Below, one piece after another: positions 35,094 through 44,699 of a stretch of 64,000 bases of DNA. The stretch lies in contig NZ_CP037422.1 in assembly GCF_007748175.1 (NCBI RefSeq), positions 2,749,231-2,813,230 on the forward strand. Reading direction: 5' to 3'. The DNA is from Gimesia aquarii. GTDB taxonomy: Bacteria > Planctomycetota > Planctomycetia > Planctomycetales > Planctomycetaceae. Under the pieces are notes generated by a model that saw only the letters and a program-made list of their open reading frames with translations, was not told the origin of the DNA and made no database searches. A program made the position numbers and the translations under genes. Within the stretch, counting starts at the first letter, position 1. Each line of letters opens with the position of its first letter.

Positions 35094-36506
35094 ATGGCTG
35101 TACCCAAAATTGCCATTGTGGGACGTCCCAATGTTGGCAAAAGTTCAATTTTCAACTGGCTTGCCGGCCATCGTGTTGCCATCGTCGACCCCACGGCAGG
35201 TGTCACCCGGGATCGTGTGACGTATCTGGTGAACGAACAAGATCGTTACTTCGAGCTGGTTGATACAGGTGGAATTGGCATTACTGACAGTGATGATTTA
35301 TCAGAAGATATCGAACGCCAGATTCAAGTGGGAATTGACGAAGCAGACCTGATTCTGTTTGTGGTCGACGGCACAATGGGAGTAGCCCATTTGGATGAAG
35401 AGGTCGCTCAACGATTACGGTCAATAGAAAAACCAAAAATCCTCTGTATCAATAAATGTGATTCAACAAAAACAGATGATGAAGCGGCACAATTCTTTCG
35501 CCTGACCAATGCACCGGTCGTCTTAACCAGCGTCAAAGGAAATCGGAACCGCAAAGAACTTGTTAAAGCCCTCCTCGATCACCTGCCACCTGCTGAAGAA
35601 TTCGAAGAAACAGAGGGAGAAGCGCTTTCAGCCGAGCCGGAACTGAAAATTGCCATAGTAGGGCGACGCAATGTAGGCAAGAGTACCTTTATTAATGCAC
35701 TGGCAGAATCAGAAAGAATGATTGTCAGTGAAGTTGCCGGCACAACCCGGGATAGTGTCGATATTCGTTTTGAATTTGACGATAAATCCTTCCTCGCCAT
35801 AGATACCCCTGGAGTCCGCAAACGAAAAAGCCTGGCCAACGATATCGAATACTATGGCTTGGCACGTGCCAAACGCAGTATCCGGCGTGCCAACGTAGTG
35901 TTGATGTTTTTTGATTCCCAGGAAACGATTTCCAAAGTCGACAAACAACTGGTCGCCGAAATCGACGAAAACTACAAGCCTTGTATTTTTGTGATTAATA
36001 AATGGGATCTGGGACGCGAAAGTCAAATGACGTCGGAAAAGTGGGATGAGTATTTAACCTCGGAGTTTCGTACAATGCGACATGCTCCTGTAGCTTTTGT
36101 GACCGCCCGTGATTCGCGAAACATCAAACAAGTTATTAATCTGGCACAAACTATTTATAAACAATCACGCCTCCGAATTTCGACGGGACGCTTGAATAAA
36201 ATCGTTCGCGCAGCAATCCATAATAATCAACCACCCTACTCAAAAAATCGACGCCCCAAAATATTTTATGCCACACAAGTGGCTACCGAACCACCGACAA
36301 TCGTACTGAAGTGCAACGACTCTAAACTCTTCACCGAATCCTGGAAACGTTACCTGAGCGGTGTTTTACGTGAGCAACTTCCTTTCAAAGAGATCCCCGT
36401 TAAACTTTACTATCGATCCAAAGACCTCAAGGAAGAGACCGGTCCCAGCCTGGATATGATCGAAAGTGATGAATTCCTGGAAGATTTTTCACAAGAAAAA
36501 TTATAG
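35094..36506 (+). CDS. der: Ribosome-assembly GTPase Der (EngA)
   Basis: 470 residues with two tandem GTPase domains and a C-terminal KH-like domain. First domain: GRPNVGKSS, DTGGIG and NKCD. Second domain: GRRNVGKST, DTPGV and NKWD. The KH-like region starts after about 370 (LNKIVRAAIHNNQPPYSKNRR). Der is needed for maturation of the 50S subunit. It has a short C-terminal acidic tail (MIESDEFLEDFSQEKL). It ends 6 bp inside the stop region of the convergent amidohydrolase gene. Confidence 0.97.
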   Translation: MAVPKIAIVGRPNVGKSSIFNWLAGHRVAIVDPTAGVTRDRVTYLVNEQDRYFELVDTGGIGITDSDDLSEDIERQIQVGIDEADLILFVVDGTMGVAHLDEEVAQRLRSIEKPKILCINKCDSTKTDDEAAQFFRLTNAPVVLTSVKGNRNRKELVKALLDHLPPAEEFEETEGEALSAEPELKIAIVGRRNVGKSTFINALAESERMIVSEVAGTTRDSVDIRFEFDDKSFLAIDTPGVRKRKSLANDIEYYGLARAKRSIRRANVVLMFFDSQETISKVDKQLVAEIDENYKPCIFVINKWDLGRESQMTSEKWDEYLTSEFRTMRHAPVAFVTARDSRNIKQVINLAQTIYKQSRLRISTGRLNKIVRAAIHNNQPPYSKNRRPKIFYATQVATEPPTIVLKCNDSKLFTESWKRYLSGVLREQLPFKEIPVKLYYRSKDLKEETGPSLDMIESDEFLEDFSQEKL

Positions 36507-37379
36507 AGAATTGAGGCCATAAAAGGCCTGTGCATTATCGTGAAATAACTTCTGCTGAAATGTGGAAGAACGTTCCCGAACAATCCACTTCAATGCGTTG
36601 AACCAGGAATCATATGTTGCACTCAGCGTACAGACGGGCCAATCGCCTCCAAAAAATACACGGTCTTCTCCAAATGTGTCCAGGCAGAAATCAATATTCT
36701 CTTTTAAATCAATGGGTTGCCATACTCCAGGTGTGGCCGTCACCACGATTCCCGAAATCTTGCACATGACCTGCTCACGTTCAGCCAGTAATCGCATTCC
36801 CTGTTCCCACTCAGGACGACTGTCCTGCTCATGAGGCTGCACACTCATATTGCCGCAATGATCGACAATAAAACGGGTTGACGGACAGGCATCAACCAAT
36901 TCAACTGCATCCTTAATTTCTCCTGGTCGCATACACAAGTCAAAACTCAAGCCCATTTCTCCAAGCAGTTTGATATTTTCCTTGAATTGTAGTTTGAGGC
37001 ACATACCTTGTGGTCGGTCTGGATCATGTAAAACCGTCCTGACTCCTTTCAGAAATGGATTCTCAGCAAATTCTTCGAGATATTGACCAAAGCCTGATTC
37101 TCCCGGCATCCCACCAATCACAGCCCCCGACATGGGATTTTCTGCCTGACTGCATAATTCCAATACGTGCCTTGCCTCCTGCCGCTGAAGATCCGGATGA
37201 ACATTCACTTCCATATACACAGTTTGTGCGATGCCGCAATTCTGTGTTGCTTCGAGATAATCAGACATTAGAAAACTACGTCGTAAAGACGAGATGCCCG
37301 GGAGTTCAAGCCAGGGAAGCTGAAACAAGTCCAAATCCCAGAGATGCTGGTGGGTATCTATGACTGATATCTGTTCCAT
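36501..37379 (-). CDS. Amidohydrolase family 2 (COG3618-type) protein
   Basis: About 292 residues, a TIM-barrel metal hydrolase of the amidohydrolase_2 family. The start motif IDTHQHLWD carries the first metal histidines, FIVDHCGNM the middle one and FFGGDWPVC the catalytic Asp. Relatives hydrolyse lactones such as L-rhamnonolactone or 2-pyrone-4,6-dicarboxylate; the substrate here is unknown. I chose ATG 37379, since AGGAAG lies about 11 bases upstream; ATG 37388 is also possible. A longer in-frame extension to 37574 would overlap the divergent MutS-like gene and looks non-coding. It shares its last bases with der. Confidence 0.85.
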   Translation of the reverse strand: MEQISVIDTHQHLWDLDLFQLPWLELPGISSLRRSFLMSDYLEATQNCGIAQTVYMEVNVHPDLQRQEARHVLELCSQAENPMSGAVIGGMPGESGFGQYLEEFAENPFLKGVRTVLHDPDRPQGMCLKLQFKENIKLLGEMGLSFDLCMRPGEIKDAVELVDACPSTRFIVDHCGNMSVQPHEQDSRPEWEQGMRLLAEREQVMCKISGIVVTATPGVWQPIDLKENIDFCLDTFGEDRVFFGGDWPVCTLSATYDSWFNALKWIVRERSSTFQQKLFHDNAQAFYGLNSL

Positions 37380-37541
37380 GCTGAGCATTCTTCCTATAAA
37401 AAAGTAAGTATCCACTTTTTTTACACTGTACGGAGAGTCTTTGCAAACAAGAATTCCTCTTTGTTTACGCTGGCAATGAAACCTCCAATAGGTTAGAAGT
37501 GAGCTTTTCCAGATGGGCGTTCTCGATAAAATATTAACTCC

Positions 37542-39389
37542 ATGCAACCTTCCCCAATTAAGCAATCCCCCCAATTAGAATACGAACAACGGCTCGAGAG
37601 TCGTGCGAGCAAGGTACGAGCACTCACAAAACAAAGCGACCTCTATTCAAATCTGCGAGGTTTCGTATTTCTAGCCGCGGTGGCAATCTTAATGGCATCT
37701 ACAATCTGGGGACTTTTCAGCTTACAGTTGATCTGGCTTCCCATTTTGACGTTTATTTTGCTCATTATTTTACACGCACGCTGTGTTCGTCGTTTGAGAC
37801 AAGCTCGACTTGCAGAAGCGTATTACCGAACTTCACTTGATCGTCTGAACGATCAATGGGTCGATGTCCGTCCGACGGGTGAGGAATTTTTTGATCCACA
37901 GCATATGTATGCCGGTGACCTCGATCTCCTCGGGCGAGGATCACTCTTTCAGCTCATGTGCAGCGCGCGAACCAAACTGGGTGAAGAGACACTGGCACGC
38001 TGGTTACTTTCTCCTGCTTCAACAAAGGAAATCAAAGAACGCCAACAAGCCGTTGAAGAACTTCGAAACGAGTTAGATTTTCGCGAAGAACTTGAATTGC
38101 TGGAAGCGGAAGTCCACAACGATATCGAGCAAACACATTTATCAGAGTGGGTGCAACAACCGCTGACAACAATTCCCGCTCCGTTACAATGGGCATCGGT
38201 AATTATGGGCATCTTTGCTGCCTGTACTGTCATCAGTTGGATGCTTTCCTATACCGGCATCGCCCCCATTTGTGTCGCAATTATCATTCAGGTCTGCTTA
38301 TTATTTTTTATCGGACCTCGAATCCGCGAATTACTGAACCAGACTGATGAAGTCCGTAACGGCTTAGCGGTACTCTCGGATGTATTGTCACTGATAGAAC
38401 AAAGACAATTTGAAGCCCCTCATTTAAAAGCCATCGTTTCAGCATTAGAAACAGACGGGATTCCTCCATCACAAAGTATTGCTCAACTACGCCGACAGAT
38501 TCAGGGATTGAATAACTGTTTTCGTAATCAGTTTTCTGCTCCATTAGCCATCTTATTGGGGATTCCTTTTCACTACGTTTACGCCATCCAGCGTTGGATC
38601 ATTCACATAGGACCACATTGCCCCGATTGGTTGTCAGCCGTTGGAGAATTCGAAGCCTTGTGTTCACTCGCCGGGTACGCTTACGAACATCCCGAAGATC
38701 CTTTTCCTGAAATTATTGAATCAGAAGTCGGACCATGTCTGGAAGCAACTGAGCTGGGACACCCCTTAATCCCACTCAAAGAGGTCGTTCGCAACGATGT
38801 GACATTGAATGCAGACAATCGATTGCTCATGATTAGTGGCTCGAATATGTCAGGCAAAAGCACACTGATGCGAACAGTAGGTACAAACTTCGTGCTTGCA
38901 ATGATCGGGGCGCCAGTACGCGCTGCTAAGTTCACTGTTTCGCCAATGCAGGCAGGAACTGCGATGCGAGTTCAAGATTCGCTACAACAGGGAGCCTCGC
39001 TGTTCTATCAATCGGTTGCACGACTTTCGGCTGTCGTCCATTTGGCGGACGATCCGATGCCTGTTCTATTTTTACTCGATGAAATCTTGCAAGGCACCAA
39101 TTCCCATGATCGCCGCATAGGTGCGCAAAGTGTGATTGAAACTCTGATTGAACGAGGGGGAATTGGAATCGTCACAACTCACGATCTGGCACTGACAGAA
39201 ATTACGACCCAATTCGGAAATCAGGCAAAGAACGTTCATTTTGAAGACCAGCTCATTGATGGCGAAATGACTTTTGATTATCGCATGCGGCCTGGAATCG
39301 TCGAACACAGCAATGCTCTGGAATTGATGAAAATGATGGGGATTGAACTGAAGGCGCTGAGTACTGAATCCGATCAAAAAAAAGTCTGA
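37542..39389 (+). CDS. Membrane-anchored MutS-family ATPase
   Basis: 615 residues. Two membrane helices at about 40-82 (FLAAVAILMASTIWGLF, then LIWLPILTFILLIILHA) and another pair at about 218-262 (VIMGIFAACTVISWML, then VAIIIQVCLLFFIGP) flank a lever-like segment. The C-terminal MutS ATPase domain is complete: Walker A SGSNMSGKSTLMRTVG, then MRVQDSLQQGASLFYQ, Walker B VLFLLDEILQGTNSHDR and the switch VTTHDLAL. Mismatch-recognition and connector domains of true MutS are absent. Such membrane MutS paralogues are scattered in several phyla, and their function is not established. It is divergent from the amidohydrolase gene. Confidence 0.85.
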   Translation: MQPSPIKQSPQLEYEQRLESRASKVRALTKQSDLYSNLRGFVFLAAVAILMASTIWGLFSLQLIWLPILTFILLIILHARCVRRLRQARLAEAYYRTSLDRLNDQWVDVRPTGEEFFDPQHMYAGDLDLLGRGSLFQLMCSARTKLGEETLARWLLSPASTKEIKERQQAVEELRNELDFREELELLEAEVHNDIEQTHLSEWVQQPLTTIPAPLQWASVIMGIFAACTVISWMLSYTGIAPICVAIIIQVCLLFFIGPRIRELLNQTDEVRNGLAVLSDVLSLIEQRQFEAPHLKAIVSALETDGIPPSQSIAQLRRQIQGLNNCFRNQFSAPLAILLGIPFHYVYAIQRWIIHIGPHCPDWLSAVGEFEALCSLAGYAYEHPEDPFPEIIESEVGPCLEATELGHPLIPLKEVVRNDVTLNADNRLLMISGSNMSGKSTLMRTVGTNFVLAMIGAPVRAAKFTVSPMQAGTAMRVQDSLQQGASLFYQSVARLSAVVHLADDPMPVLFLLDEILQGTNSHDRRIGAQSVIETLIERGGIGIVTTHDLALTEITTQFGNQAKNVHFEDQLIDGEMTFDYRMRPGIVEHSNALELMKMMGIELKALSTESDQKKV

Positions 39390-39424
39390 AACCACTTCAG
39401 TTCGGCACTAAAACAATAAGAATC

Positions 39425-40771
39425 TTAACTTACCAGATAAATGGCTACCTGGAAGTAGATCACCAATCCCAAGATATCGACCAGTGCCGTGATAAAGGGA
39501 TTCGACATCAGCGCCGGATCCATACCCAACCGACGGAATCCCATTGGCAACATGCCACCCGCTGAGATCCCCATCAATACGACTAAAAAAACAGCCAATC
39601 CCACTACAGTTGCCTGAATGAGGTACGCGGTAAAAGCCCAGGCAATGATAAAACTGATTGAAGCAAGAACCCCTCCCAACATCAGCCCCAGTTGGATTTC
39701 TTTACGCAATAGCGCAGTCAAATCACCTTGCGGGATATTCGACTCCAGTGCCATGGCCCGAATGATCAAAGTTGCTGACTGAGAACCGGCATTACCACCA
39801 CTGGCGAGAATGAGTGGGATAAATAAAACCAGCCATTCATACTTGTCCGATAACCCTTCATAATGTTGCAACACCTTCGCAGCCAAAAATGAAGGAACCA
39901 GGAGAAAAATTAACCAGCCAATTCGTTTCTGAACGACAGTCCGTAACGATGTGGAGAGATAACTGTCTTCCAACGGTTCGACAGCCGCCAATCGATAAGT
40001 ATCCTCGGTCGCTTCTTCCTGCATAATGTCGATGGCATCATCGTGCGTCACAATTCCCACTAGTTGGTTCTGGTGATCAACGACAGGAATTGCGACAAAG
40101 TCATACTTTGCCATTTGCTGGGCTACAAATTCCTGGTCATCATCTACACGCACAGAGATCACATCCCGATTGGTCAATTCTGACAAAGGGCGAGTCGGAC
40201 GGGCAAAAATTAATTCGCGCAAAGACACAATTCCCTGTAGGCGACGCCCTTCATCAACGATATAAATATAGGAAATAATTTCGCTGTCCGGTGCCTGCAA
40301 TCTCAGTTTTTCCAGTGCCTGTGCCACAGAAATATTTTCTGGTAGTGAAGCATACTCCGTCGTCATGATGGCGCCGGCACTATCTTCCGGGTAAGAAAGC
40401 AGTTTACGAATATCGCTCCGCTCCGCTTGTGCTATCAAAGGCAAGAGTTCCTCGACACGCTCATCATCCATCCGTGATAATAAATCGACGCGGTCATCGG
40501 GAGCCATCTCTTCAATCAGTTTCGAAAGCGGGCCACGCTCAATCACGTCCACAATTTCAATCTGTTGTGGTAAGGCCAGGAACTGAAATATCTCAGCCTG
40601 CTTCTCAGGCTCACAACAAGAGAGCACACGCCAGACATCCTGACTCTCAAGTTCTTCCAGAATCTCTGACGTCACTGCAGGATAAAGGGCATCGCAAAAT
40701 TCCTTGATTCCTGCAGTATCATTTTCGTCCAATAGTACTTGAAGTTCCGGAAGCAATAATCGCCCATACAT
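39425..40771 (-). CDS. mgtE: Magnesium transporter MgtE
   Basis: 448 residues. An N-terminal MgtE_N domain (about 1-130, GPLSKLIEEMAPDDRVDLL) is followed by two CBS domains (about 130-250, ending VGIVTHDDAIDIMQEEATED) that sense cytosolic Mg2+. Five membrane helices (about 285-448) carry the pore motif LFIPLILASGGNAGSQSAT. It mediates gated Mg2+ entry. An AAGGGG ribosome site precedes the ATG at 40771. It is monocistronic, between the MutS-like gene and the ribosomal protein operon. Confidence 0.95.
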   Translation of the reverse strand: MYGRLLLPELQVLLDENDTAGIKEFCDALYPAVTSEILEELESQDVWRVLSCCEPEKQAEIFQFLALPQQIEIVDVIERGPLSKLIEEMAPDDRVDLLSRMDDERVEELLPLIAQAERSDIRKLLSYPEDSAGAIMTTEYASLPENISVAQALEKLRLQAPDSEIISYIYIVDEGRRLQGIVSLRELIFARPTRPLSELTNRDVISVRVDDDQEFVAQQMAKYDFVAIPVVDHQNQLVGIVTHDDAIDIMQEEATEDTYRLAAVEPLEDSYLSTSLRTVVQKRIGWLIFLLVPSFLAAKVLQHYEGLSDKYEWLVLFIPLILASGGNAGSQSATLIIRAMALESNIPQGDLTALLRKEIQLGLMLGGVLASISFIIAWAFTAYLIQATVVGLAVFLVVLMGISAGGMLPMGFRRLGMDPALMSNPFITALVDILGLVIYFQVAIYLVS

Positions 40772-40849
40772 TATTCATGCCCCTTTCTTTCAAGATGTTG
40801 AAAATTCAACGAATATGATCACCAGATACAAATCAGCAGAAAATTGCGA

Positions 40850-40892
40850 TAAAAAAACACCCTCACTGGAATAGGTCACCAGTCAGGGTGTC
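40850..40892 (-). terminator. Intrinsic terminator of rplM-rpsI
   Basis: On the minus strand a stem of 13 bp with one mismatch (40879-40891 with 40857-40869) closes a short loop and is followed by seven T (40851-40857). It lies about 57 bp after the rpsI stop. Confidence 0.85.
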
Positions 40893-40948
40893 GATGACTT
40901 CATACAGACAACAAACTTGAGCGTCGTCTGAAAATAACGACATGTAGA

Positions 40949-41539
40949 TCATCGCTTGGAGAACTGAAAACTCTTACGTGCTTTCTTGTAACCAAATTTC
41001 TTACGTTCCACCATACGACTATCACGTGTCAGGAATCGTCCGGCACTCAAAGTTTCGTGGAACTGACTATTGTAGGCTTCGAGAGCACGAGCAATCCCCA
41101 AAACGATGGCCCCCGTCTGCCCTGTTGTTCCTCCCCCATTTACACGTACCCAGACATCGACTTTACCAAATGTCTCAGTTGCTTTGAGAGGAGCTTCCAC
41201 CATTTGCCGGTCGCGCTCAACTTTGAGGTAGTCATCCAGAGAAACCCCATTGATCGTCAGGCTTCCGGAACCTGCCTTAATACGAACTCGTGCCACTGCG
41301 GTTTTACGACGACCTGTTCCCATCGCGACGCCGTGCTTATCCAGTTTTCCTCGAATAATCGGTTCTGGTTTTACAACGTCGTCTTCTTCTTCAACATCTG
41401 AAGCCAGAGTAGAACCCAGGGTCAATTCCGGAACACCTGAATCAACAGTTTCCTCTGTTGTTAGATCCGCTGCTTGCTCAGCAGCTCCTACTTCTGGCGT
41501 TTCTTGTGTTGTGTCTTCTTCCGGAGTCTCATTTTCCAT
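40949..41539 (-). CDS. rpsI: 30S ribosomal protein S9 with an acidic N-terminal extension
   Basis: 196 residues, against about 130 in most bacteria. Residues about 72-196 are canonical S9: GTGRRKTAVARVRI, VNGGGTTGQTGAIVLGIAR, LTRDSRMVERKKFGYKKAR and the C-terminal FQFSKR that reaches the P-site tRNA. The first ~70 residues are strongly acidic and Thr/Ala-rich (EEDTTQETPEVGAAEQAAD) and probably disordered. No ribosome site is obvious before either the ATG at 41539 or the internal Met72, but the frame is open throughout. It is the second gene of the conserved rplM-rpsI operon (76 bp gap). Confidence 0.95.
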   Translation of the reverse strand: MENETPEEDTTQETPEVGAAEQAADLTTEETVDSGVPELTLGSTLASDVEEEDDVVKPEPIIRGKLDKHGVAMGTGRRKTAVARVRIKAGSGSLTINGVSLDDYLKVERDRQMVEAPLKATETFGKVDVWVRVNGGGTTGQTGAIVLGIARALEAYNSQFHETLSAGRFLTRDSRMVERKKFGYKKARKSFQFSKR

Positions 41540-41615
41540 AACAGTTAACTACTTTTTAATTCTGAAAAAAGGATAAGTAGAGAAGTTTTTAGTTTCATTC
41601 ACGTAACATAAAGCA

Positions 41616-42104
41616 CTACGGCAGCAGGTAGTCTGGCATGTCTTGAGGCTTTTGTGATTGATGTTCGTGAGTAGGTCCTGCGTATAATTTCAGTTTTTTC
41701 AACATTTGGCGGCCCAGCTTATTTTTGGGGAGCATCCGCCGAACGGCCTCAGAAAGGACCTGAGTCGATTGACCACGCTCCAGCTTCTTTTCTGCGGATA
41801 CGAGTTTCAAACCACTGGGATAACCACTATATGAGGAGTAGGTCTTCTGTAACATCTTCTTCGAGAAATAGGGATGAGTTTCATGAGCAAGTGATTTGCC
41901 AGAAAACCTTACCTTGTCACAGTTTACAACGATTACGTAGTCCCCGGTATCAACGTGAGGGGTATAACTTGGCTTATGCTTACCCATTAAAACAGTAGCA
42001 AGCTTCGTAGCGAGCCGCCCCACAATCATGTTATCTGCATCCACAACGAACCATTGAGGATCGATTGTTTTTGCATTCGCCATATAGGTTTTAGTCGTAG
42101 ACAC
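41616..42104 (-). CDS. rplM: 50S ribosomal protein L13
   Basis: 162 residues. L13 is an early-assembly protein of the large subunit. Motifs: WFVVDADNMIVGRLATKLA, GKHKPSYTPHVDTGDYVIV, KVRFSGKS and RRMLPKNKLGRQMLKKLK. The start is GTG at 42104, supported by a GAGG ribosome site 8 bases upstream. A short C-terminal tail (HEHQSQKPQDMPDYLLP) extends past the core. It is first in the rplM-rpsI operon. Confidence 0.96.
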   Translation of the reverse strand: MSTTKTYMANAKTIDPQWFVVDADNMIVGRLATKLATVLMGKHKPSYTPHVDTGDYVIVVNCDKVRFSGKSLAHETHPYFSKKMLQKTYSSYSGYPSGLKLVSAEKKLERGQSTQVLSEAVRRMLPKNKLGRQMLKKLKLYAGPTHEHQSQKPQDMPDYLLP

Positions 42105-42385
42105 CAGTATTTCCTCAAACGTAAACGATTCAATGTTAAAGACTTATATCAAAATGCACTTCTAAAAGGCATGTTAGATTGTAGTCAAACTCCTGCCAAT
42201 TGACTAGAAAACGCCTGCAAAATGAGCGCATACCAACCGCAGGGGAGCGGATAACAGTAACCTTTTTAACGCACATCTTCAACTTATGTGAGACGGAAAA
42301 TTTGAGCTGGACTGCAAAAAAGCTCAGAAAAGCCACTTTTTCGCTCAGGTTTAGTTGCGTCTCAGGAATACTTCAACGAACGAGA
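42105..42385. other. Intergenic region between flgL end and rplM start
   Basis: 281 bp that must hold the end of the flagellar transcript and the rplM promoter (both genes are on the minus strand). No strong terminator hairpin or RNA gene was seen. Confidence 0.35.
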
Positions 42386-44647
42386 TCAGAGAAACGACAG
42401 TAATGTCAATTGTAAAGCCTGAGAGGTAACCTGTAGATTCGCCTCGAAAGCCGTTTGCCGTTGTGTAATTTCAACAATCACTTCAGTCAGGTCTGCTTCA
42501 AATTCCTTCGAAATTGAATCCTTGAGTTCCACTTCTTGATCTTTGAGTCGGTTATCAGCCTCTTGCAGGACCTTGAGGCGCGAACCAATATCACCTCGGA
42601 GGCGAGTCATTCGACCAATTTCGTTCTCAATCAAAACGCCGATCCGCTCAATTTCCTGATCATTGCCATTTCTCAAACCGGTTTCCAATCGAGAAAGCAG
42701 GCTCAAAACTCCTTTGGATTCCAATGGGTTGGGCTCTTTACCTACCAGCCCGACCAATGGGTCATTGCCAGCTTCCACACCCGCAATACCTAGTGCGAAA
42801 GCAATTTCAATCGGAGGAATTTCCAATTGTCCCGTTCCTGATCCATCAAAAATGGTAAGGCCATTGCCTGTTGTATTCAGTGTTGCCTGGAGCTGAATAG
42901 GAATAAAATTCCCTTGTAATGGAATCGCATTGTTTGTTCCCGGTTCAGTGACAGCCAGTCCCAAGGCCTCCGAAACCACATTACTGGCAATGCTTAATGG
43001 TCCCGCACCAGAATTGTCAGTGATCTGGATGGCATTTGTTGTTGGATCAATACTGGCAACCAGATTGCCTGGATCAACGGCGTTAATCGAATCCAATACG
43101 TCTTGAACGGTAGTATCACCAGCCAAGTTGACATTTACAACCGAAGCATCTCTACGAGTAATGTCCAAAGTTGTTGCACCAACGGGAACCCCCTGTCCCA
43201 GATTCAAGTCCGCCAGCAACGTAGTCCCATCAAACGTCTCGAAATCATTTATCTTGTCTATCACATCTTGAACCGTGACTGAACCACTAAGATCAATATC
43301 GATCGTCGATCCATCACGGCGAATGATTTGGAGTTGATTGGAAGAATCAACATCAACGCCCCTCCCATAATTCAATTCGGAAAGTGGAGTACTTGCTGAA
43401 AAAGTTGCAATTCCCAAACCGGCAGCATTGGTTCCACTGTCATTCTCGCCAATTGAGAAGTCGGCGCCACTGATGCGACTGGAAATCGCTAAACCATTCT
43501 GACTTTTATTTATCCCAAGGTTCAAATTTGGATCGAGTGTGCGGATCAGGTTGAACACATCTTCAATCGTGTTCGCGGTAGAAAGATCAATCGTTTCCGT
43601 TTTGCCACCGTTATTGATCACCAGTCCTTTACCGAGAGTCGTGCCAATTCCTGTGCCACCATTGAGCGAAGCCAATGTCGTTTGCAATGTGATACCCGGA
43701 TCAAGATCAGTCCCGTTTACTTGCGCCACCGCGGCACTGGCAATTCCCAAATCGGTCGCCAAAGTGGAACCTGCCAAATTCGATACAGCGACTGTACCAG
43801 CCGAAGGGGTCAAACGGAGTCCATTTTGACTCGCGGGGTCAATATCGACAGTTAAAGTCAATGGCCCTGCTGCAAATGCATCTTCTAAAAGTGTCTTGAG
43901 ATCCTGGACTGTTTCCGCGCCGGAAAGATCCACCGTTTGTGTCTGAGGAGTTCCATTATCCAACGTCACTGTGAGCGAACCCTGACTCAAACCTCTCCCA
44001 CTGTGTAAATCAGAAATTTTGGTTTGGAGAGTCAACGCAGGATTAATATCGTCACCCACTTCAGGTGTGCTTGCTGAAAACGCCGTAATCCCGTCAAAGT
44101 TATTTGGCAGTAATACTTGTGAACCAATATATGATTCAATTTCGTGAGTGTCACCACGATAAACAATCTGGCCGTTCGCCAGTTCTTCAAACGGAGCCAC
44201 TCCTGTTTGACTACCTGAAAAAAGATATTGACCACGAAACTCTGTATTACCGATGTTAAGAACCTGAGTTCGTAAAGAGACAATCTCGTCGGCTAAAGCA
44301 AGTCGCTCAGCATCCGTCACTGTATTACCGATGCCTGTCAGCGAGAGAGATTTTGCCTGATTCAATGCATCCCCCACACCAAGCAAAGCCGCCTCACTCG
44401 CCGTCAATAAACTGGCACTAGTGTTGATATTCGTCTGATATTGTTGCTGGCGTTCAAACGTGCTCTGTAAGATAATTGTACGTAACGCCGCTCCAGGCGA
44501 TTCACTGGCTAAAGTATATTTCTGCCCTGTCGAGACCTGTTGCTGAAGTTTCGCTAATTCTAATGCATTGTCATTCAGCGAAACCTTCAACCTTTCAGAG
44601 AGCATTGTAGAAGGCAGACGGCCTGGCAGTATAGGACCAATACTCAT
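42386..44647 (-). CDS. flgL: Flagellar hook-filament junction protein FlgL, enlarged
   Basis: 753 residues, more than twice the usual ~300. The N-terminal coiled-coil (LNDNALELAKLQQQVSTGQ, then TIILQSTFERQQQYQTNIN) and the C-terminal helix (GRMTRLRGDIGSRLKVLQ, then EIELKD-like and TQRQTAFEANLQVTSQALQ) are the flagellin-family D0/D1 regions. Between about 190 and 610 are roughly four repeats with the pattern of flagellin IN motifs: TVDLSGAETVQDLKTLLED, TIDLSTANTIEDVFNLIRT, DIDLSGSVTVQDVIDKIN and NVNLAGDTTVQDVLDSIN. They would form surface domains of the junction. It follows flgK by 52 bp at the end of the flagellar cluster. Confidence 0.92.
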   Translation of the reverse strand: MSIGPILPGRLPSTMLSERLKVSLNDNALELAKLQQQVSTGQKYTLASESPGAALRTIILQSTFERQQQYQTNINTSASLLTASEAALLGVGDALNQAKSLSLTGIGNTVTDAERLALADEIVSLRTQVLNIGNTEFRGQYLFSGSQTGVAPFEELANGQIVYRGDTHEIESYIGSQVLLPNNFDGITAFSASTPEVGDDINPALTLQTKISDLHSGRGLSQGSLTVTLDNGTPQTQTVDLSGAETVQDLKTLLEDAFAAGPLTLTVDIDPASQNGLRLTPSAGTVAVSNLAGSTLATDLGIASAAVAQVNGTDLDPGITLQTTLASLNGGTGIGTTLGKGLVINNGGKTETIDLSTANTIEDVFNLIRTLDPNLNLGINKSQNGLAISSRISGADFSIGENDSGTNAAGLGIATFSASTPLSELNYGRGVDVDSSNQLQIIRRDGSTIDIDLSGSVTVQDVIDKINDFETFDGTTLLADLNLGQGVPVGATTLDITRRDASVVNVNLAGDTTVQDVLDSINAVDPGNLVASIDPTTNAIQITDNSGAGPLSIASNVVSEALGLAVTEPGTNNAIPLQGNFIPIQLQATLNTTGNGLTIFDGSGTGQLEIPPIEIAFALGIAGVEAGNDPLVGLVGKEPNPLESKGVLSLLSRLETGLRNGNDQEIERIGVLIENEIGRMTRLRGDIGSRLKVLQEADNRLKDQEVELKDSISKEFEADLTEVIVEITQRQTAFEANLQVTSQALQLTLLSFL

Positions 44648-44699
44648 TGTTCATTACACCAAAAGGAACTTGAAACAAATTTGAAAAACGTTGCTCTAA

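Noticed and set aside
37380-37574. N-terminal extension of the amidohydrolase gene by 65 residues.
   Set aside because: It overlaps the divergent MutS-like gene and its sequence does not look like protein. The family start with a ribosome site is at 37379.
41250-41576. Open frames on the plus strand opposite rpsI.
   Set aside because: They are antisense to a conserved ribosomal protein gene and have no ribosome site or family likeness.
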